Shown here one piece after another: positions 35,501-46,770 of a DNA stretch of 64,000 nucleotides (its first letter is position 1; every line of letters begins with the position of its first letter). The notes under the pieces are model-generated. The model ran no database searches, had not been told where the DNA came from, and saw only the letters and a program-made list of their open reading frames with translations. Made by a program: the position numbers and the translations under genes. This DNA is from Bombyx mori (lineage: Eukaryota > Arthropoda > Insecta > Lepidoptera > Bombycidae): assembly GCF_030269925.1 (NCBI RefSeq), contig NC_085111.1, forward strand, positions 8,672,142-8,736,141, read 5' to 3'.

Positions 35501-36691
35501 CGTTGGTAGACTTTTCAAAGAATTGCTCTTGCTAAGGCGTGTTAGCATATTCTATGAGGTTGAGCCCTTTGAACACACCAACCAGCCATGGTGTAACTGG
35601 AATAGTCCCATAGACTACTAGCGAATAGGCAGAGGGAAAAATTCCCAGCTTAGGCTTAGCATGATCATTTTCAAGACCTGGTTGAGGTTTGTATTGGTTT
35701 ATTATTGTTTATGCTTATTATATATTATGTATGTTGATCTCTTAATATTGCGTTTGATTTTCCATGGTAAACACGATAACAGCAGAAACTGGTGCCTACG
35801 CCAGGGTTAACCTTCACCGTTAATAAATCTAAATTATTATTATACACAAGAAAGTGCAGTGATAACTAATCGAACTGGCTCTTTACCAAAACTCTGTGCT
35901 ACTAAATTCTGGCGTTTTCAGAAGCATAATACTCCTTTTTCATTTCTTTTCGAAAACGCATTTCAATGTGGTAGCTTTGTCGCAATTAATGTATTTTTTT
36001 CGCCATTAATATTTAAAATCTCACTGCAATTTTGATTTTTTTATTTCTCGTCTATAAAAGAAGAATATTAGCAGTGACATTTAGGTTTTACATAGATAAC
36101 AAATAACTTTCCTATGTAAATTTAAGCGTTTTGAAATAATGGTGAATTAATATCGAAAATAGCCTTGTTATATTCTACAAAGCTGTGTATTTGTCTAATA
36201 TGTGTGTTTGTATATGTTTGTTTGTATGTAACAGAATCTTTGAACGTCATTTAAACGGACTTCAAGAATGTCCGAATAACTTGACAATATTCACATGCAT
36301 ATATAGGACCGATAGCAGTGCAATCATTTTATTCAGTTCTAATATCAGACCTGTATCAACAGGTACAAAATATGAAATTATTGATTCGAGATATTTAAGG
36401 ACGTTTTTTTAGTTTTTAAATTATTATAGATATATTTAATAATAGGTTTTGGATTGATCGCCACTGGTTGGTACAACCACGGATTTCAGGTTATAAACCA
36501 AACCCTTGTTCTAGTACAATTGATACTTCAGCACTTACAATCAAACACTTGTTGAATAGAAATGCAGTAAAATAAATTGTTAACTGTATGTAGTTGCTTC
36601 TATAATATCACTAGTGTAAACTGCAAACTACCAATTTAATTCAAAACTCACCAATAAATAAAAGAATGACTATAGCAGGTATAAAATACAT
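29578..36691 (-). CDS. Secreted protein with HYR and two sushi (CCP) domains
   Basis: Six exons join in phase: 36652-36691, 32256-32295, 31423-31817, 30829-31040, 30548-30749 and 29578-29792, giving about 367 residues. Exon 1 encodes a signal peptide (MYFIPAIVILLFI) with likely cleavage after TLGA in exon 2. A basic, Arg/Ser/Thr-rich region of about 130 residues follows. Then comes an HYR-like domain (CPRDRTLIAKVGVSRVMLQP ... ILRACKVQIHV). A six-Cys CCP module (CQVPKYLNINC ... GHLPSC) and a second (WCKPPFPPSHGRISC ... WTHELSC) end the protein. HYR-CCP pairs occur in SRPX- and SVEP1-type extracellular proteins. Extracellular adhesion or matrix binding is likely, but the partner is unknown. The exon 4 donor is GTTAGT. 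Intron 1 (over 4 kb) contains a mariner and a LINE tail. Confidence 0.8.
30400..30475 (-). repeat. Short Bm1-like fragment
   Basis: The text tctctatgggttcggataac and then ggtggctatgagatcac resembles part of the Bm1 3' half, badly decayed. It lies in the intron between exons 5 and 6 of the HYR-CCP gene. Confidence 0.3.
34450..35320 (+). mobile_element. Mariner transposase remnant, 3' end replaced by LINE
   Basis: A single open frame starts at the ATG at 34450 and covers most of a mariner transposase: helix-turn-helix region (NVRFWFKRFRDGNLYLKNEP), the WVSHNLTDLQKETRVEACVT segment and the catalytic domain. The catalytic acids are damaged: the first Asp position reads Tyr (TCYEKWILYD), the second is intact (LYDNARPHTA) and the third reads Glu (SPDLAPREYHFF). 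Coding ends near residue 290 where LINE sequence begins. It is a different mariner lineage from the one at 13350. It lies antisense in intron 1 of the HYR-CCP gene. Confidence 0.88.
35325..35630 (+). mobile_element. Jockey-like LINE 3' fragment fused to mariner
   Basis: The LINE tail text (acgctgagtttctcgccggt, then gatccgttggtagac) starts directly after the truncated transposase, and the transposase frame runs on through it to 35535. It is diverged from the other LINE tails, so the join is not recent. Confidence 0.65.
36185..36420 (+). repeat. Interspersed repeat copy (family a)
   Basis: It contains tttgtatgtaacagaatctt and then gaacgtcatttaaacggact, matching 115-330. It lies in intron 1 of the HYR-CCP gene. 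Confidence 0.45.
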
Positions 36692-36754
36692 TTTCTAACA
36701 ATCACAAAATTGCACTTTAAAAATATCTTAAAATTGCAATGCCGTAAAATTTTC

Positions 36755-36790
36755 ACTCAAACTGTATAAATTTAATGTTTTTTATACCTC
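36755..36790 (-). promoter_or_regulatory. TATA box of the HYR-CCP gene (candidate)
   Basis: On the minus strand GGTATAAAAAAC (TATAAA at 36786-36781) lies about 90 bp upstream of the ATG at 36691. Initiation near 36755 would give a leader of about 65 nt. Confidence 0.45.
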
Positions 36791-37121
36791 TTAAAAGCCA
36801 ACCGTTTGTGAAAAGCGCGCGAAAAGTACTGTCTAAAACTCAATACTATTCAGTAGATACAGACGTGGGCGGAACGAAGCCAGAACATATTTACAAATAT
36901 TATTGAACAAGCACTATTATATGAACTGAGACATTAGACTGAAGACTAATGGGTTACTCAATGTCATTCTAGACTCTTTTAAAAGTGTGAATAAAAAAAC
37001 AAACATGTTTAATTTTTGTTTTAAGCTGTGTTAACATAATGATACCCAAAAACGTAGATAACAGACTAATCTGTCACATAGACAAGACATCAAGGACACA
37101 CAGGTTTGAGCTGACTTTCTT

Positions 37122-37946
37122 TTACACATGTCTGTTGCACGTATGGTAACAACATGGATGGTAAGGTGGATTTGGGCAAGTGAAGGCTTGACAGGGAAAA
37201 ACCACCGGGCAGCATTCTCCTGGATACCAAACAGTACGTGCGTATCGACCACTGGGCCTTGTGCAAGCGCCGTGATTGAAGCAATCCGCTTTGCAAGGAA
37301 AATCATAGCAGCATGGTCTGTAACAATGTGAACATGGAACTTATTAAGATATATTCATAGAATATTTTTCCGACACCATTTTGAAATTTCAGTGCTAAAT
37401 TTTGTAATCTGTTTCCTCCGTCAGTATGACCGTAATGCAACTTATTTCCACTATGACCTTTTTTGCTGTAGATCCATACGAGCTCAACATCGACAAGGAA
37501 TGAAATGGTTGTCGGTACCCATCTAATTACAATGCAAAGGTCGTAACCGCAAGGCATAAGTACAACTAGAAAGCATGATTGCTCACGGCTGAAATAGGCA
37601 AAATGGTGGTATCCAACCATGCGGGCTCACTATTCACCCTAACATTAAGACTGCATTTCAGTGATAACCCTTCAACATTAAGACTGCATTTCAGTGATAA
37701 TAATCATCTTTGCTTCAGTCAAATCATTCAAAATTCATTGATGATCAAAAAGACAATTTGAGTCGCTTACTTTTCTAAGGGAACATTACTGGGTCCTCCA
37801 CAATAAGCCGTTGTTTCCCTCTGGTGTGGTTGCGGCCTCGGTTGTCCACATCGAGGTCTTTTATTGTAAATGCTACTTTCAGCTGTTACATATCCATACC
37901 TTGCAATTGGCCTACAGTTTTCAATACCTCGTGGCAGTACTGACAT
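37122..37946 (-). CDS. Cys-rich protein, 123 residues, two exons (PCKADCF motif)
   Basis: Exon 1 is 37771-37946 and exon 2 is 37122-37317. The donor AA|GTAAGC and acceptor ttacag|A rebuild a Lys codon (PLE-K-PCCYDF). The N-terminal half is polar and basic (MSVLPRGIENCRPIARYGYV). The C-terminal half is Cys-rich: PCCYDFPCKADCFNHGACTR, then GECCPVVFPCQAFTCP and PCCYHTCNRHV. The motif PCKADCF and a C-TRP motif recur in the large exon at 60563-61507. There is no signal peptide, so disulfide-linked or metal-binding intracellular use, as in sperm structural proteins, is plausible. First gene of the Cys-rich island. The family is not recognised; spliced structure and repeated motifs argue that it is real. 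Confidence 0.7.
37480..37630 (-). repeat. Degenerate Bm1 fragment
   Basis: gctgaaataggcaaaatggt and then catgcgggctcac match the antisense Bm1 body. It lies in the intron of the Cys-rich gene at 37122-37946. Confidence 0.45.
37642..37699 (+). repeat. Two direct copies of a 25-bp unit
   Basis: acattaagactgcatttcag plus tgata occurs twice, 33 bp apart. Confidence 0.8.
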
Positions 37947-38069
37947 TTTGCCGCTATTTGCTTCTGTTAGATATTAGTCAATGCTGTAACTTTTGGTTTT
38001 GTCAAAACAAAATAAATTCTAGGCTTACGCAAATGCATGATCATTTAATTGTACATTTAATGTACTAAA

Positions 38070-39342
38070 TTTTTTGTTCAAATTATTAACTCTCAAATTT
38101 TCAAGTTAAAATATGATATTTAAAGTTATACTAGCAAAAAAGTTTTATGTTTTTTTTTTTAACAAACGTACTTATGATTCTGTTTTACTTTGTAACACCT
38201 TATCAATATGGGTTTCAGCAGAGACAAGCCACAGCCTCGAATAGACAAAATTTGTCTTGCGGTTAGAGTTGCAATTTATATAAACGTTTTAAATGGTATG
38301 GTATAACGTATAACTTAAAATTACCTTATTTTTAAGTTTTTTTGGTTTTTATTTATTTTACAATAATTTTTTATTTCATCTAATTAGTATTTTTAATCAA
38401 AACTGACGTTTACGGAAATTTTATTATAAAATTCTAGTTCTTGTGGTTTTGCTACATAACCAAGGAGTATTTAACAATGTGGAATTGCAAGAGTTCATAC
38501 CCGACTTTATGAACAATACTCGTTAATATACGGACAAAGTCAGTACCAATAATCGAAGAATATGATTACATATCATGATTATATATCACATCCGTGTTCA
38601 AGTTTCAATCTATTGCTTGGTGACTTTTAACTGAACATACTTAATTTTAATTAAAAGTACTTTTACGGTTTTATCTCGCATTTATTATTATCACCGATTC
38701 ATTCGTTCGTGACCATGAAAATTAAGATATTAGAAATTTCGGTAATTACATTTAAATGCCAATATTAAGCGAGATTAAACCTTTAAGTGTCTATATTCAA
38801 TTATGTCTACGGCTCGCGAATGTCGGAGATATTAATATTCTTTTTATAAAGTTTCTAATCTAATGGGTACATTTGTTTTATATCCATTTTATGCGTTCTA
38901 ATAAACCAATTCTGTTTTATATCTTGATCAATCTAAAGCTCAAACATCTGTATTAAAACCACTTGTTGTGCTGTTTATGGATACACGATATGAGCAATAC
39001 CGGAAATCTATGGGATCACAGTCGTATTCGAAGCGTTTCACGCAATGTTATAAATATTCCTTAATTTCAACTAACGCATTTACATACATATTATAGCTTT
39101 TTGTTCTTGGAACAAAAGCAACAATAGGATTCGTCATAAAATGGTAAACAAGTCTTAACAACTATTCATAAGCATAAGTATGGTAGTAGAGTAGGGCTTA
39201 TTATGAATCATCATACGTACTTCATTTCATCCATATAAAATTATAGTAAAAATCCTTATTTTTTAAACGTTTATTACATAACACGTTAAATACAATTTCC
39301 AATGATATAACAATTGCATATAAGATTCCATCCAAACAAAAA
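38070..39342. other. Intergenic, nothing recognised
   Basis: AT-rich sequence between two Cys-rich genes. No supported ORF or repeat. Confidence 0.5.
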
Positions 39343-39921
39343 TCACCAAATAGGCATGCTAGGTCCGCAACCACCCTTACAGACAGGTACTCCTGGATAG
39401 CTGCAACGTTGCGGCTTGCAGACAGCTGGTTCGGTACAATACGACGGGCAGGGCTTGCAACGGTTCGGCCTGCATGCTGGAATCGCTATGGTGTCGTAGA
39501 CTAGTATTGGATCTGGTTTGCAAGTAACCGGCTGTAAAAGAAAATAAATAAAGGAAAATCTATTCAAATTATAATAGCACTGTAATAATTGACGAGTTGC
39601 CAAAAAACAGTAGGTACGATGAGTTGAATGAAGCGATGATACAAATGTCCATGTATGTTTTGCTTTTTAGTAAAAAATAAAACGAACTTTTTCACATGGA
39701 GGGCACGGAGGTAGGTTTGGTAATACTGGTATCGGCAGACAAGGCTCTGGACACGGTCGAACAGGGGGCGGGCAAGGGGAACACCCTCCTCCAGGACACA
39801 CGGAGCAAACCCTCAAGTCGTTACACGATGCAGCACAGGGCTTTGTCGTGTACGGATAACATGCACCACATGGCATTCCAGAGCAAACACAGGGATCGTA
39901 GCTGTAGAAAGGAGCACTCAT
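39343..39921 (-). CDS. Cys/Pro-rich protein, 140 residues, two exons
   Basis: Exon 1 is 39688-39921 (78 codons) and exon 2 is 39343-39531. The donor is AAA|GTTCGT, the acceptor tttacag|CCG, phase 0. The protein starts MSAPFYSYDPCVCSGMPCGA, then has CSVCPGGGCSPCPPPVRPCP and PPCPPCEK; exon 2 adds CRPNRCKPCPSYCTEP and ends GCGPSMPIW. Cys and Pro make up well over a third of the residues. There is no signal peptide or membrane segment. A TCAGT initiator-like motif lies about 90 bp upstream of the ATG. The pattern fits structural Cys-rich proteins of sperm tails rather than a secreted toxin, but the family is not identified. Confidence 0.72.
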
Positions 39922-39959
39922 TTTTATTTATTTTTAAATTATTAAAATAGTTAATACGA

Positions 39960-40766
39960 AAAATTTTAAAGTTAAAAAATATGACACTTGTGATGTTCTT
40001 TTTGGACTGAATTTATTTGCAAAGAGTTTATAATTAAAAGTTTAGAAATGTGTATAGAAAATTACTGGATGCGGTCATGCTCTGCCGAATCTGTAATTTT
40101 ATTTTGTGATGCATTTGTGATTTATTTTTTATGTTTTATTACAATTTTACGAACGTAACTTTTTACCACTGAAGTTTACTTTATAGGTCTATGTTTTTTA
40201 CCAAACATTCCCCAGTGATGCGCTAATCAATAGTATTTACTTTTCATTTCAATATATTGTGTATTGTCTTAATAAGAAACAGTGATTTTTTAACGCAAGT
40301 TTTGCTAGTAATTTTCTTAGCGTTACTTGTATCTTGAGTAGCTTTTTAAAAACAGTAATCTTATTGACGTTTTAGTTTAATATTATTATGCCAATGAATG
40401 CGGAAGATCTCGATTTTAGATAAATAAACAGCGGGTTTTATGAAGGTCAACCTTTGTATAATTCATAATATTGTTATGAAAATAAATTCACCAGAAATGT
40501 ATGCATCCTTTGTGTATCATGCGTTATGTTATTTACACGGTTGTCAGGAAACTGATTAACATAGTTTGAACAGAAGTATCAACATTAATAATTTATTAAA
40601 CCTTTTTAATTGAAAACCATAGAGTACATTTTTACTGTTTGAAATAATGAAACTTCAATAAAGGTTGACTTTATTTTGAAAATTTTTGTTTGAAGAAAAT
40701 AATCTTGAAAATTAAAAAAAAATTACGAAAGACATTAAACGACAAAATAATATTTCTGAATTCAAA
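39960..40766. other. Spacer between divergent Cys-rich genes
   Basis: AT-rich, about 0.8 kb between the minus-strand gene starting at 39921 and the plus-strand gene starting at 40767; it may hold both promoters. No clear TATA pair. Confidence 0.4.
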
Positions 40767-41987
40767 ATGTGTTCCACCTCTTTTTGTCCCACATGCCCAC
40801 CAATATTACCATGTGGGCTAGGACCATGTTGTTTTTCGTGTCCACCACCTACTCCCTGCTGCCAGCCCTGTTGCCCTCCACCACTACCGTGTACACCTTA
40901 TCCTCCATGTAACTGCAAACCAATATGTAGGCCGAGTCCAGCTCCTCTTTTGCCAGATATAATGCCTCCAATAGTCCCGGTTTTACCGTGTTGCAAGCCA
41001 CGTCGCGATCCTCCCAGTGAACCTCCTCCACCTTGCCCGCAAAAACCTGCTTATTGTCCACCAGTTTTGCCTTGCTGTCCACCACCTCAGCCGTGTGACC
41101 CACCTCCAGTAAGTAATAACAAAGAAGTATTTTTCTGTTTAGTTTCACATATATTTTGAGTCCACACGGGTAGGTACCACCACCCCGCCTATTTCTGCCG
41201 TGAAGCAGTAATGCGTTTCGGTTTGAAGGGCGGGGCAGCCGTTGTAACTATACTGAGACCTTAGAACTTATATCTCAATGTGGGTGGCGCATTTACGTTG
41301 TAGATGTCTATGGGCTCCAGTAACCACTTAACACCAGGTGGGCTGTGAGCTCGTCCACCCATCTAAGGAATAAAAAATATGTATATATATGGACATGTGA
41401 ACACCCAAATTTAAATTCGAACACAGCTGAAATATAAAACGATATTTTTCGAATTTCATTTCGTTATACTGTTATTCTTTTATTGTAGAAGTAATTAATT
41501 TACAAACAATTCTGTGATGACAAATCAAAACCAAGGTTTCAAAATTATTTACAGATGAAACGATGTCCCGAGCCAATAAGATGCTACTATCCCGTGTTGC
41601 CGTGCTGCAATCCACAGTGCCCTACGCCAGCTCTTCCCAAGCAACGACCTATTTGTCCAAGGCCGCCCCCCGCTACATTTCCTTGTGTTCCTGTATCTCG
41701 CCGATGCTGCCCAGACTGCGAAATCGATCCGATAACTGTTCGCAGACCCCTAATAGTTCATAATGGCGTATTGCAAAAGAAGCCCGCACCTAATCCTATG
41801 GTATGCTTCACGATCCATTACGTTAAATTTTATTAGTCAGTTCCGTGAAGTAGGTTACTGGTTCGCCAAAAATAAACATTTAGTATATTTTTACATTAGA
41901 TCCGCCTAGAAGGAGCTGGATAATAAAAAATAATCTCTTTTGCAGAGCCCAGGAGGCGCTTACGCTGTGGATGTCCCTTTAAGGTAG
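40767..41987 (+). CDS. Cys/Pro-rich protein, 209 residues, three exons
   Basis: Exons 40767-41108, 41555-41800 and 41946-41987 all join in phase 0 (donors GTAAGT and GTATGC; acceptors ttacag and tgcag). The protein starts MCSTSFCPTCPPILPCGLGP and is dominated by CCxPC and CPPP runs (PCCQPCCPPPLPCTPYPPC). Exon 2 is similar (PVLPCCNPQCPTPALP ... RRCCPDCEIDPITV). The tail is Cys-free (SPGGAYAVDVPLR). A truncated Bm1 sits in intron 1. AATAAA at 42056 is a likely poly(A) signal. No signal peptide. The richness in Cys and Pro matches the neighbours at 39343 and 57036; a structural, disulfide cross-linked role is inferred. Confidence 0.75.
41158..41385 (+). mobile_element. Bm1 SINE, 5'-truncated, in intron 1 of the Cys/Pro gene
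   Basis: It starts at gtccacacgggtaggtacca and runs to the A-rich tail. Very close to the Bm1 consensus. Confidence 0.88.
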
Positions 41988-42149
41988 TGAGAAGTTTCCA
42001 AGAAGAGAAGACTTTTAGAATGTGGATGAAATTTCATTACGTCTATTTTTATTTAATAAAAACGTTTTTATTTCTTAAGGGTTTATTTATTTCTGTCACG
42101 GTAATAAATAAATTTAATTTTGGTTTGAGGAGATTCATCAGACGTGGAC

Positions 42150-42250
42150 AGTGGTTTGCTTTGCCCCTGGTATGTCTGATGCTCGTGAGCAACGGTGACA
42201 TCTTACCATCAGTTGGGCGTTATGTTAGTGTACCTACAATGGCTACAAAG
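42150..42250 (+). repeat. Diverged retroposon tail (family b-like)
   Basis: gagcaacggtgacatcttac, catcagttgggcg and gtacctacaatggc resemble the 3' tail at 22790-22872. Weak. Confidence 0.3.
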
Positions 42251-42510
42251 ACCTTTAAAACAAGACTGATGACGCAACCTGCCAATTCTGCTCGAAGGAT
42301 GTGAAAATTGTTTCACCTATATAATCGTCCTCTGCAGCGTGGACATCGTCACACGTCAGAGGTTAGCATCGATCGTATTTAATTGCTCCAGCCCTAGAAA
42401 CGTATCCGAACGTAACGGGCTCACATTGCTGCTTATGCAATAGGGTAACAGTTAGATAGATACAACAAATAAAAAAAGGATATGCTGCTACATCGTCTAG
42501 TCGACGACTA

Positions 42511-42962
42511 GCCGTCGTGGCCTAAAGCACAAGACGTCCGGTACATTCAAGCAAACATACATATCGAGCGATGCAACGGTGTTCGAATCCCGCAGGCGGG
42601 TACCAATGTTTCTAATGAAATACGTACTTAACAAATGTTCACGATTGACTTCCACGGCGAAGGAATAACATCGTCTAATAACAATTAAACCCGTAATATT
42701 TTAATTTGTGTTATTACTGGTGGTAGGACCTCTTGTGAGTCCGCACGGGTAGGTACCACCATCCTGCCTATTTCAGCCATGAAGCAGTAATGCGTTTCGC
42801 TTTGAAGGGTGGGGCAGCCGTTGTAACTAAACTGAGACCTTAGAACTCATATCTCAAGGAGGGTGGCGGCATTTACGTTGTAAATGCTGTGGGCTCCGGT
42901 AACCAGTTAACACAGGTGGGCTCTGAGATTGTCGACCCGTCTACGCAATAAAAGAAAAAAGA
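42511..42962 (+). mobile_element. Bm1 SINE, full length
   Basis: The tRNA-like head (gtggcctaaagcacaagacg), B box (gttcgaatcccgcaggcggg), body and A-rich tail are present. A small extra segment (caagcaaacatacatatc) lies in the head. Confidence 0.9.
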
Positions 42963-43067
42963 AAAAAAAAACGAACGGTTCATAGGTGGTAAGTGATGGT
43001 GGGTGCTTGTTGTAGCAGTATGATTGATTGTTTGGTAGCATCTTTGTGTTGTTACTTGTTAGCATTA

Positions 43068-43423
43068 ATGATGTCCATAAACAAGAGTGATTACTCACCA
43101 TTAAGCGAATTAATAAAAAATCAGATTAAAAATACAGACCAAGTAATCGATATAGTTATTGTAAGTAATGAGTTTTAGCTGCTAACTAATCACAATTACC
43201 AACCGTAATTATTGAATCTACAATACAAAATAGTATTGGAATATTATTTGAATATACACTATTTTACCTTTAATGGTTTGCGTATTTTGCTGTGTTTATT
43301 TTATACAAGGATTGTTGCTGTGGCATGGTAGTCGGTTATATTCAATGCGTCCCATTCAGATGTAATCATCCCCAAGACACCGCTTGTAACAGAGGCCCCA
43401 AAAACGAGTATTCAAGAAGATAA
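43068..43423 (+). CDS. Possible two-exon Cys-rich protein, 68 residues
   Basis: Exon 1 (43068-43160) ends at a strong GTAAGT donor and exon 2 (43310-43423) follows an acaag acceptor; both are phase 0. The N-terminus is polar (MMSINKSDYSPLSELIKNQI). Exon 2 begins with three consecutive Cys (DCCCGMVVGYIQCVPFRCNH) and ends EYSRR. The acceptor is not ideal, and exon 1 could be a chance ORF. Exon 2 could instead be an alternative last exon of the upstream gene at 40767, whose second exon also ends in phase 0. Composition and neighbourhood support a member of the Cys-rich island. Confidence 0.42.
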
Positions 43424-44037
43424 AAGCGGTACAAGAAAGTTTTAAAGTTTTACATTATCTCCTCCTATCCTGACTTTATTATGGATGAAATGAAACACGA
43501 GATTTTTGGGCCTCCTGTTACTGTTTCGTTTACTTTATTGTCTTATTACTAAACCACCTAGATTTAGAACTAAGCCAATTTGTAGTGAAATGTGGCAAAA
43601 TTCAACCGTAGAAACGTACGAGTATATATACATGAAATCAAAAGACATTAAAATTCCGAAATAAAAACAAATTGCAATTATCTGTTCGTAGTTAATGTAA
43701 AAGATTTTAACATGATAAATTAACCTAGCAATTTAAATAACTAAGTAGTTACAAAACAGGCAATTTCAGTTTTGCTATCCAACTTCTAGAGTACGTTGTA
43801 ATGAAAACAATATCTTGAAAAGAAAACCCATCTGTTTCGGGAAAAGAAACTTGTAAGACTGCAAAAAAATTACAGCCTAATTAATACTTTTCGCAAGAAA
43901 GTTAAATTTGATTTTATAATCATAATTATATCATTGAAACTTCAATAGATTATTAGCGACAAGTTTACTGTACATTTTACAAAACAAGTGTGTGTTTCTA
44001 ACCATTTTTAAATTCACTATAGAAATCGTCCATTGCG
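43424..44037. other. Intergenic, nothing recognised
   Basis: AT-rich sequence without a supported ORF or repeat. Confidence 0.5.
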
Positions 44038-44196
44038 TTACATAATTTGAGTGTAACAGCTGTATATGTTGATGCAAGGATTTACAGGATAGCACCGTTG
44101 TGTTGGTGGCACGCTGCTCTGGCAAAGGAGCGGAGATGCAGGTCCACAGATCGGACGACAATCCGGAGGTGAACAGACTGGTGGACAATAACCCAT
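44038..44196 (-). CDS. Small Cys/Pro-rich protein, 52 residues
   Basis: An ATG at 44196 opens a frame to TAA at 44038-44040. The protein begins MGYCPPVCSPPDCRPICGPA and continues with SSVPPTQRCYPVNPC and ends YSCYTQIM. Eight Cys in 52 residues, mostly paired with Pro, mirror the other island members. It may be a single exon, or CCT|GTAAAT could be a donor to an undetected exon. It runs in another frame under a longer, low-quality ORF at 43931-44188, which I judge to be its shadow. Confidence 0.55.
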   Translation of the reverse strand: MGYCPPVCSPPDCRPICGPASPLLCQSSVPPTQRCYPVNPCINIYSCYTQIM

Positions 44197-44199
44197 TTT

Positions 44200-45640
44200 T
44201 TACTTTTTTAATTTATAGACTTGTAAATTTAAAAAACTTTACGAATATTTCGATTAAATGAGATTCTCATAGCAGTGCAATGACTCTTATAGGCATAGCG
44301 GAGTCTACTAGATTTTTATTTCCAATCTACTAGGTTAAGTTACGAACAATATAAATAATAAAAATTGCGAGGAAGAAATCGGAAAATTGATTTGAGAAAT
44401 TTTTTCGGTATAATTGAGTCTTGTATTATACGATAAGCATCATTGATTGACTTCACATTTTTAATTAATACAAAATTCACATACAAATCCATGGTAGTTT
44501 GATAGAGAATTAATCCAACAATTACTTATGAAAGGTTCTGTATGATGATATCATTTGATTCTAATTCCATCACAAACTCGCAAACAGCTTGTATTAAATT
44601 AGCGTAACTCGTGACATCGTATTATTCGCTTACACAATCCACCAAATCTATCTAAAGGCTTGAAGTAATCTTGCATTCCAATTTGACGAACGTTAGAATA
44701 CTATTAATATTTCGACTTCACGATAACTGCAACTGACTAAATACTTGGTTATGGACAACTCTAGTCACTTATAGCATTAAAAAAGTTTAAAATCGCCGTG
44801 AGATCATCCTAGTGAAGCCGAAAAGGCCTAACAGCAACTAGTAATCCGTTCTTCTTAAAATAAAACACCCTGGGTTCAATGACCTAGTTAAAACTTTGTT
44901 CCCGACACAACTAACGCCACATTTCGCATTCAAAAACACAAATATATGTAAATTGATTGGGGTTATGCTATGCTATGAGCGTATCTTGCCATCATATCAT
45001 TTACATAGGGGCGGTTAATTTTCACAACCAAAATCGCGGTATTTTATATGTTTTGGTAGATCGAGATGGCGATGGTGATTGAAATATCCCTATTATGTTT
45101 CCAGTATGTCTTACATACATATTTTTTTCATTAATTTATTCCGATAATGCAATAGTGCCAATTTATAATATAATAAAGATAACTACATCATTGAAGTGGT
45201 CTATAGGCCAATTGCATGATTTCATTGAGTCAGTGAAATGAGTATTGTTTTATTGTTCAAGTCTACTTAGTGCTACGTGGCTACCAAAACCTACACATAC
45301 TAAAGCGTTAAAGTCCCCACTCCCTTGAAACATGAGGTCGAAATCTTAGTTGTATTGTAAAAAACAACCTCAAATAATACTGCGCTCTGCTATGCTTTTG
45401 CTATATTTGGCTATACTTATATTTCATTTCCGCATACTTTTTTTAAATAGTACATATATTTTAGTGGCATGCATAGTTAGGTAGGTAGGTAGATACTGCT
45501 ACCATCTAGACAAAAAAAATAGAACTCACCGACCACACCTCATAACGTCAAACGGTACAAAATCAGAAAGAACTAGTAGCTACAGACAGAAATGTTCCAT
45601 ACAATCTGTACGATTGGGATCATCGAAGACCCAATCCACT
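44200..45640. other. Intergenic, no gene seen
   Basis: AT-rich. A decayed Bm1-like patch is possible at about 45270-45370 (cttgaaacatgaggtcgaaa), and a taggtaggtag microsatellite lies near 45478. Confidence 0.45.
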
Positions 45641-45643
45641 TTC

Positions 45644-45892
45644 TTTTTTTTTATTGCTTAGATGGTTGGACGAGCTCACAGCCCACCTGGTGTTAATTGG
45701 TTACTGGAGCCCATAGCCATCTACAACGTAAATGCGCCACCCACCTTGAGATATAAGTTCTAAGGTCTCAGTACAGTTACAATGGCTGCCCCAGCTTTCA
45801 AAGTGAAACGCATTACTGCTTCACGGCAGAAATAGGCAGGATGGTGACACCTACCTGCGCGGACTCACAAGAGTTCCTACTACCAGTAATTA
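45644..45892 (-). mobile_element. Bm1 SINE, 5'-truncated
   Basis: A poly(T) start and clear antisense 3' half (acgagctcacagcccacctg, then ctgcttcacggcagaaatag). Confidence 0.87.
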
Positions 45893-46199
45893 CTGCCTTC
45901 TTCTTTATAATCATAAATAAGAGCAAGACGCGACAAGGCTGAGCATATGCATGTATTCGGTGCAATGTGCCTATAGGGTGTTCCAAAAGATGTATACCAA
46001 GCCGAAAACAGTAGTATTCTACTAGAATAATCGATATGACGAAAAAAGAAGTTCCTGAGTAAACATTTTCGGAATAAAGAGTACTTGAATATAACGAACA
46101 AACTGCTCTTCTGCCAAACCTTGAATTTAGGTTTCACGTAAGATACCGTAATATGCAGAAAAAAGAAGACTAACCTAATATAAAAAATATGCGATTTTT

Positions 46200-46475
46200 T
46201 AAATAGTTTATATGTGCTGACAAGCATATGGTTCACCTAGTATTGAGTGGTTACTGAGGCCCATAGATAACGTAAATGTCATCACTGGCCTAGAAACTTG
46301 AGTTCTAAGTCACAGGTATATAGCCCTAAAGACTTATTAGGTAGGTAGGAAGGTATAACAGGCAGATATAACGGCCTTAAACTGGAACCCATTACTTCTT
46401 TGCGGCAGAAACAGGCAGAATGGTAGTACCTACCCGTCCGACAAACAAAACGCCCTACCACCATATGATTCTTCT
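46200..46475 (-). repeat. Old Bm1 copy, strongly diverged
   Basis: ttgagtggttactgaggccc, catagataacgtaaatg and cggcagaaacaggcagaatg follow the Bm1 order in antisense. Confidence 0.6.
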
Positions 46476-46519
46476 GCTGAGCGCTTTGCTCAAACCTCGT
46501 TTGAAGAAACACGTTATGC

Positions 46520-46770
46520 ACTCAGAGCACACCTTGGAGTGATTACTGGTGGCCCGGAGGGTTTTCCAGTTTCACCAGGACAGTTTATTCCAGATCTAAA
46601 TATGCGAATGTTATGGCTTTATGTTGAGGCCCCCTGGCTAGGTGGTGAGATGACGTCCGGACGGTGGCCAGCAAGAACTGAATGAGGGGAACCGAGGACC
46701 GGGCTCAGTGGTGTGGATTGGGAGAAGCCTATGTCGAGCAGTCGATTTGACTTCTCGAACAACCCCCGAC
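46520..46770 (+). mobile_element. LINE C-terminal/3' fragment, probably RTE-like
   Basis: One frame reads GTEDRAQWCGLGEAYVEQSI, which resembles the DRxxW tail of LINE reverse transcriptases. The preceding text actggtggcccggagggttt is also found in antisense near 2600. Non-functional. Confidence 0.45.

Noticed and set aside
45880..46521. 118- and 79-codon minus ORFs
   Set aside because: They run through Bm1 SINE and old SINE sequence; chance frames.
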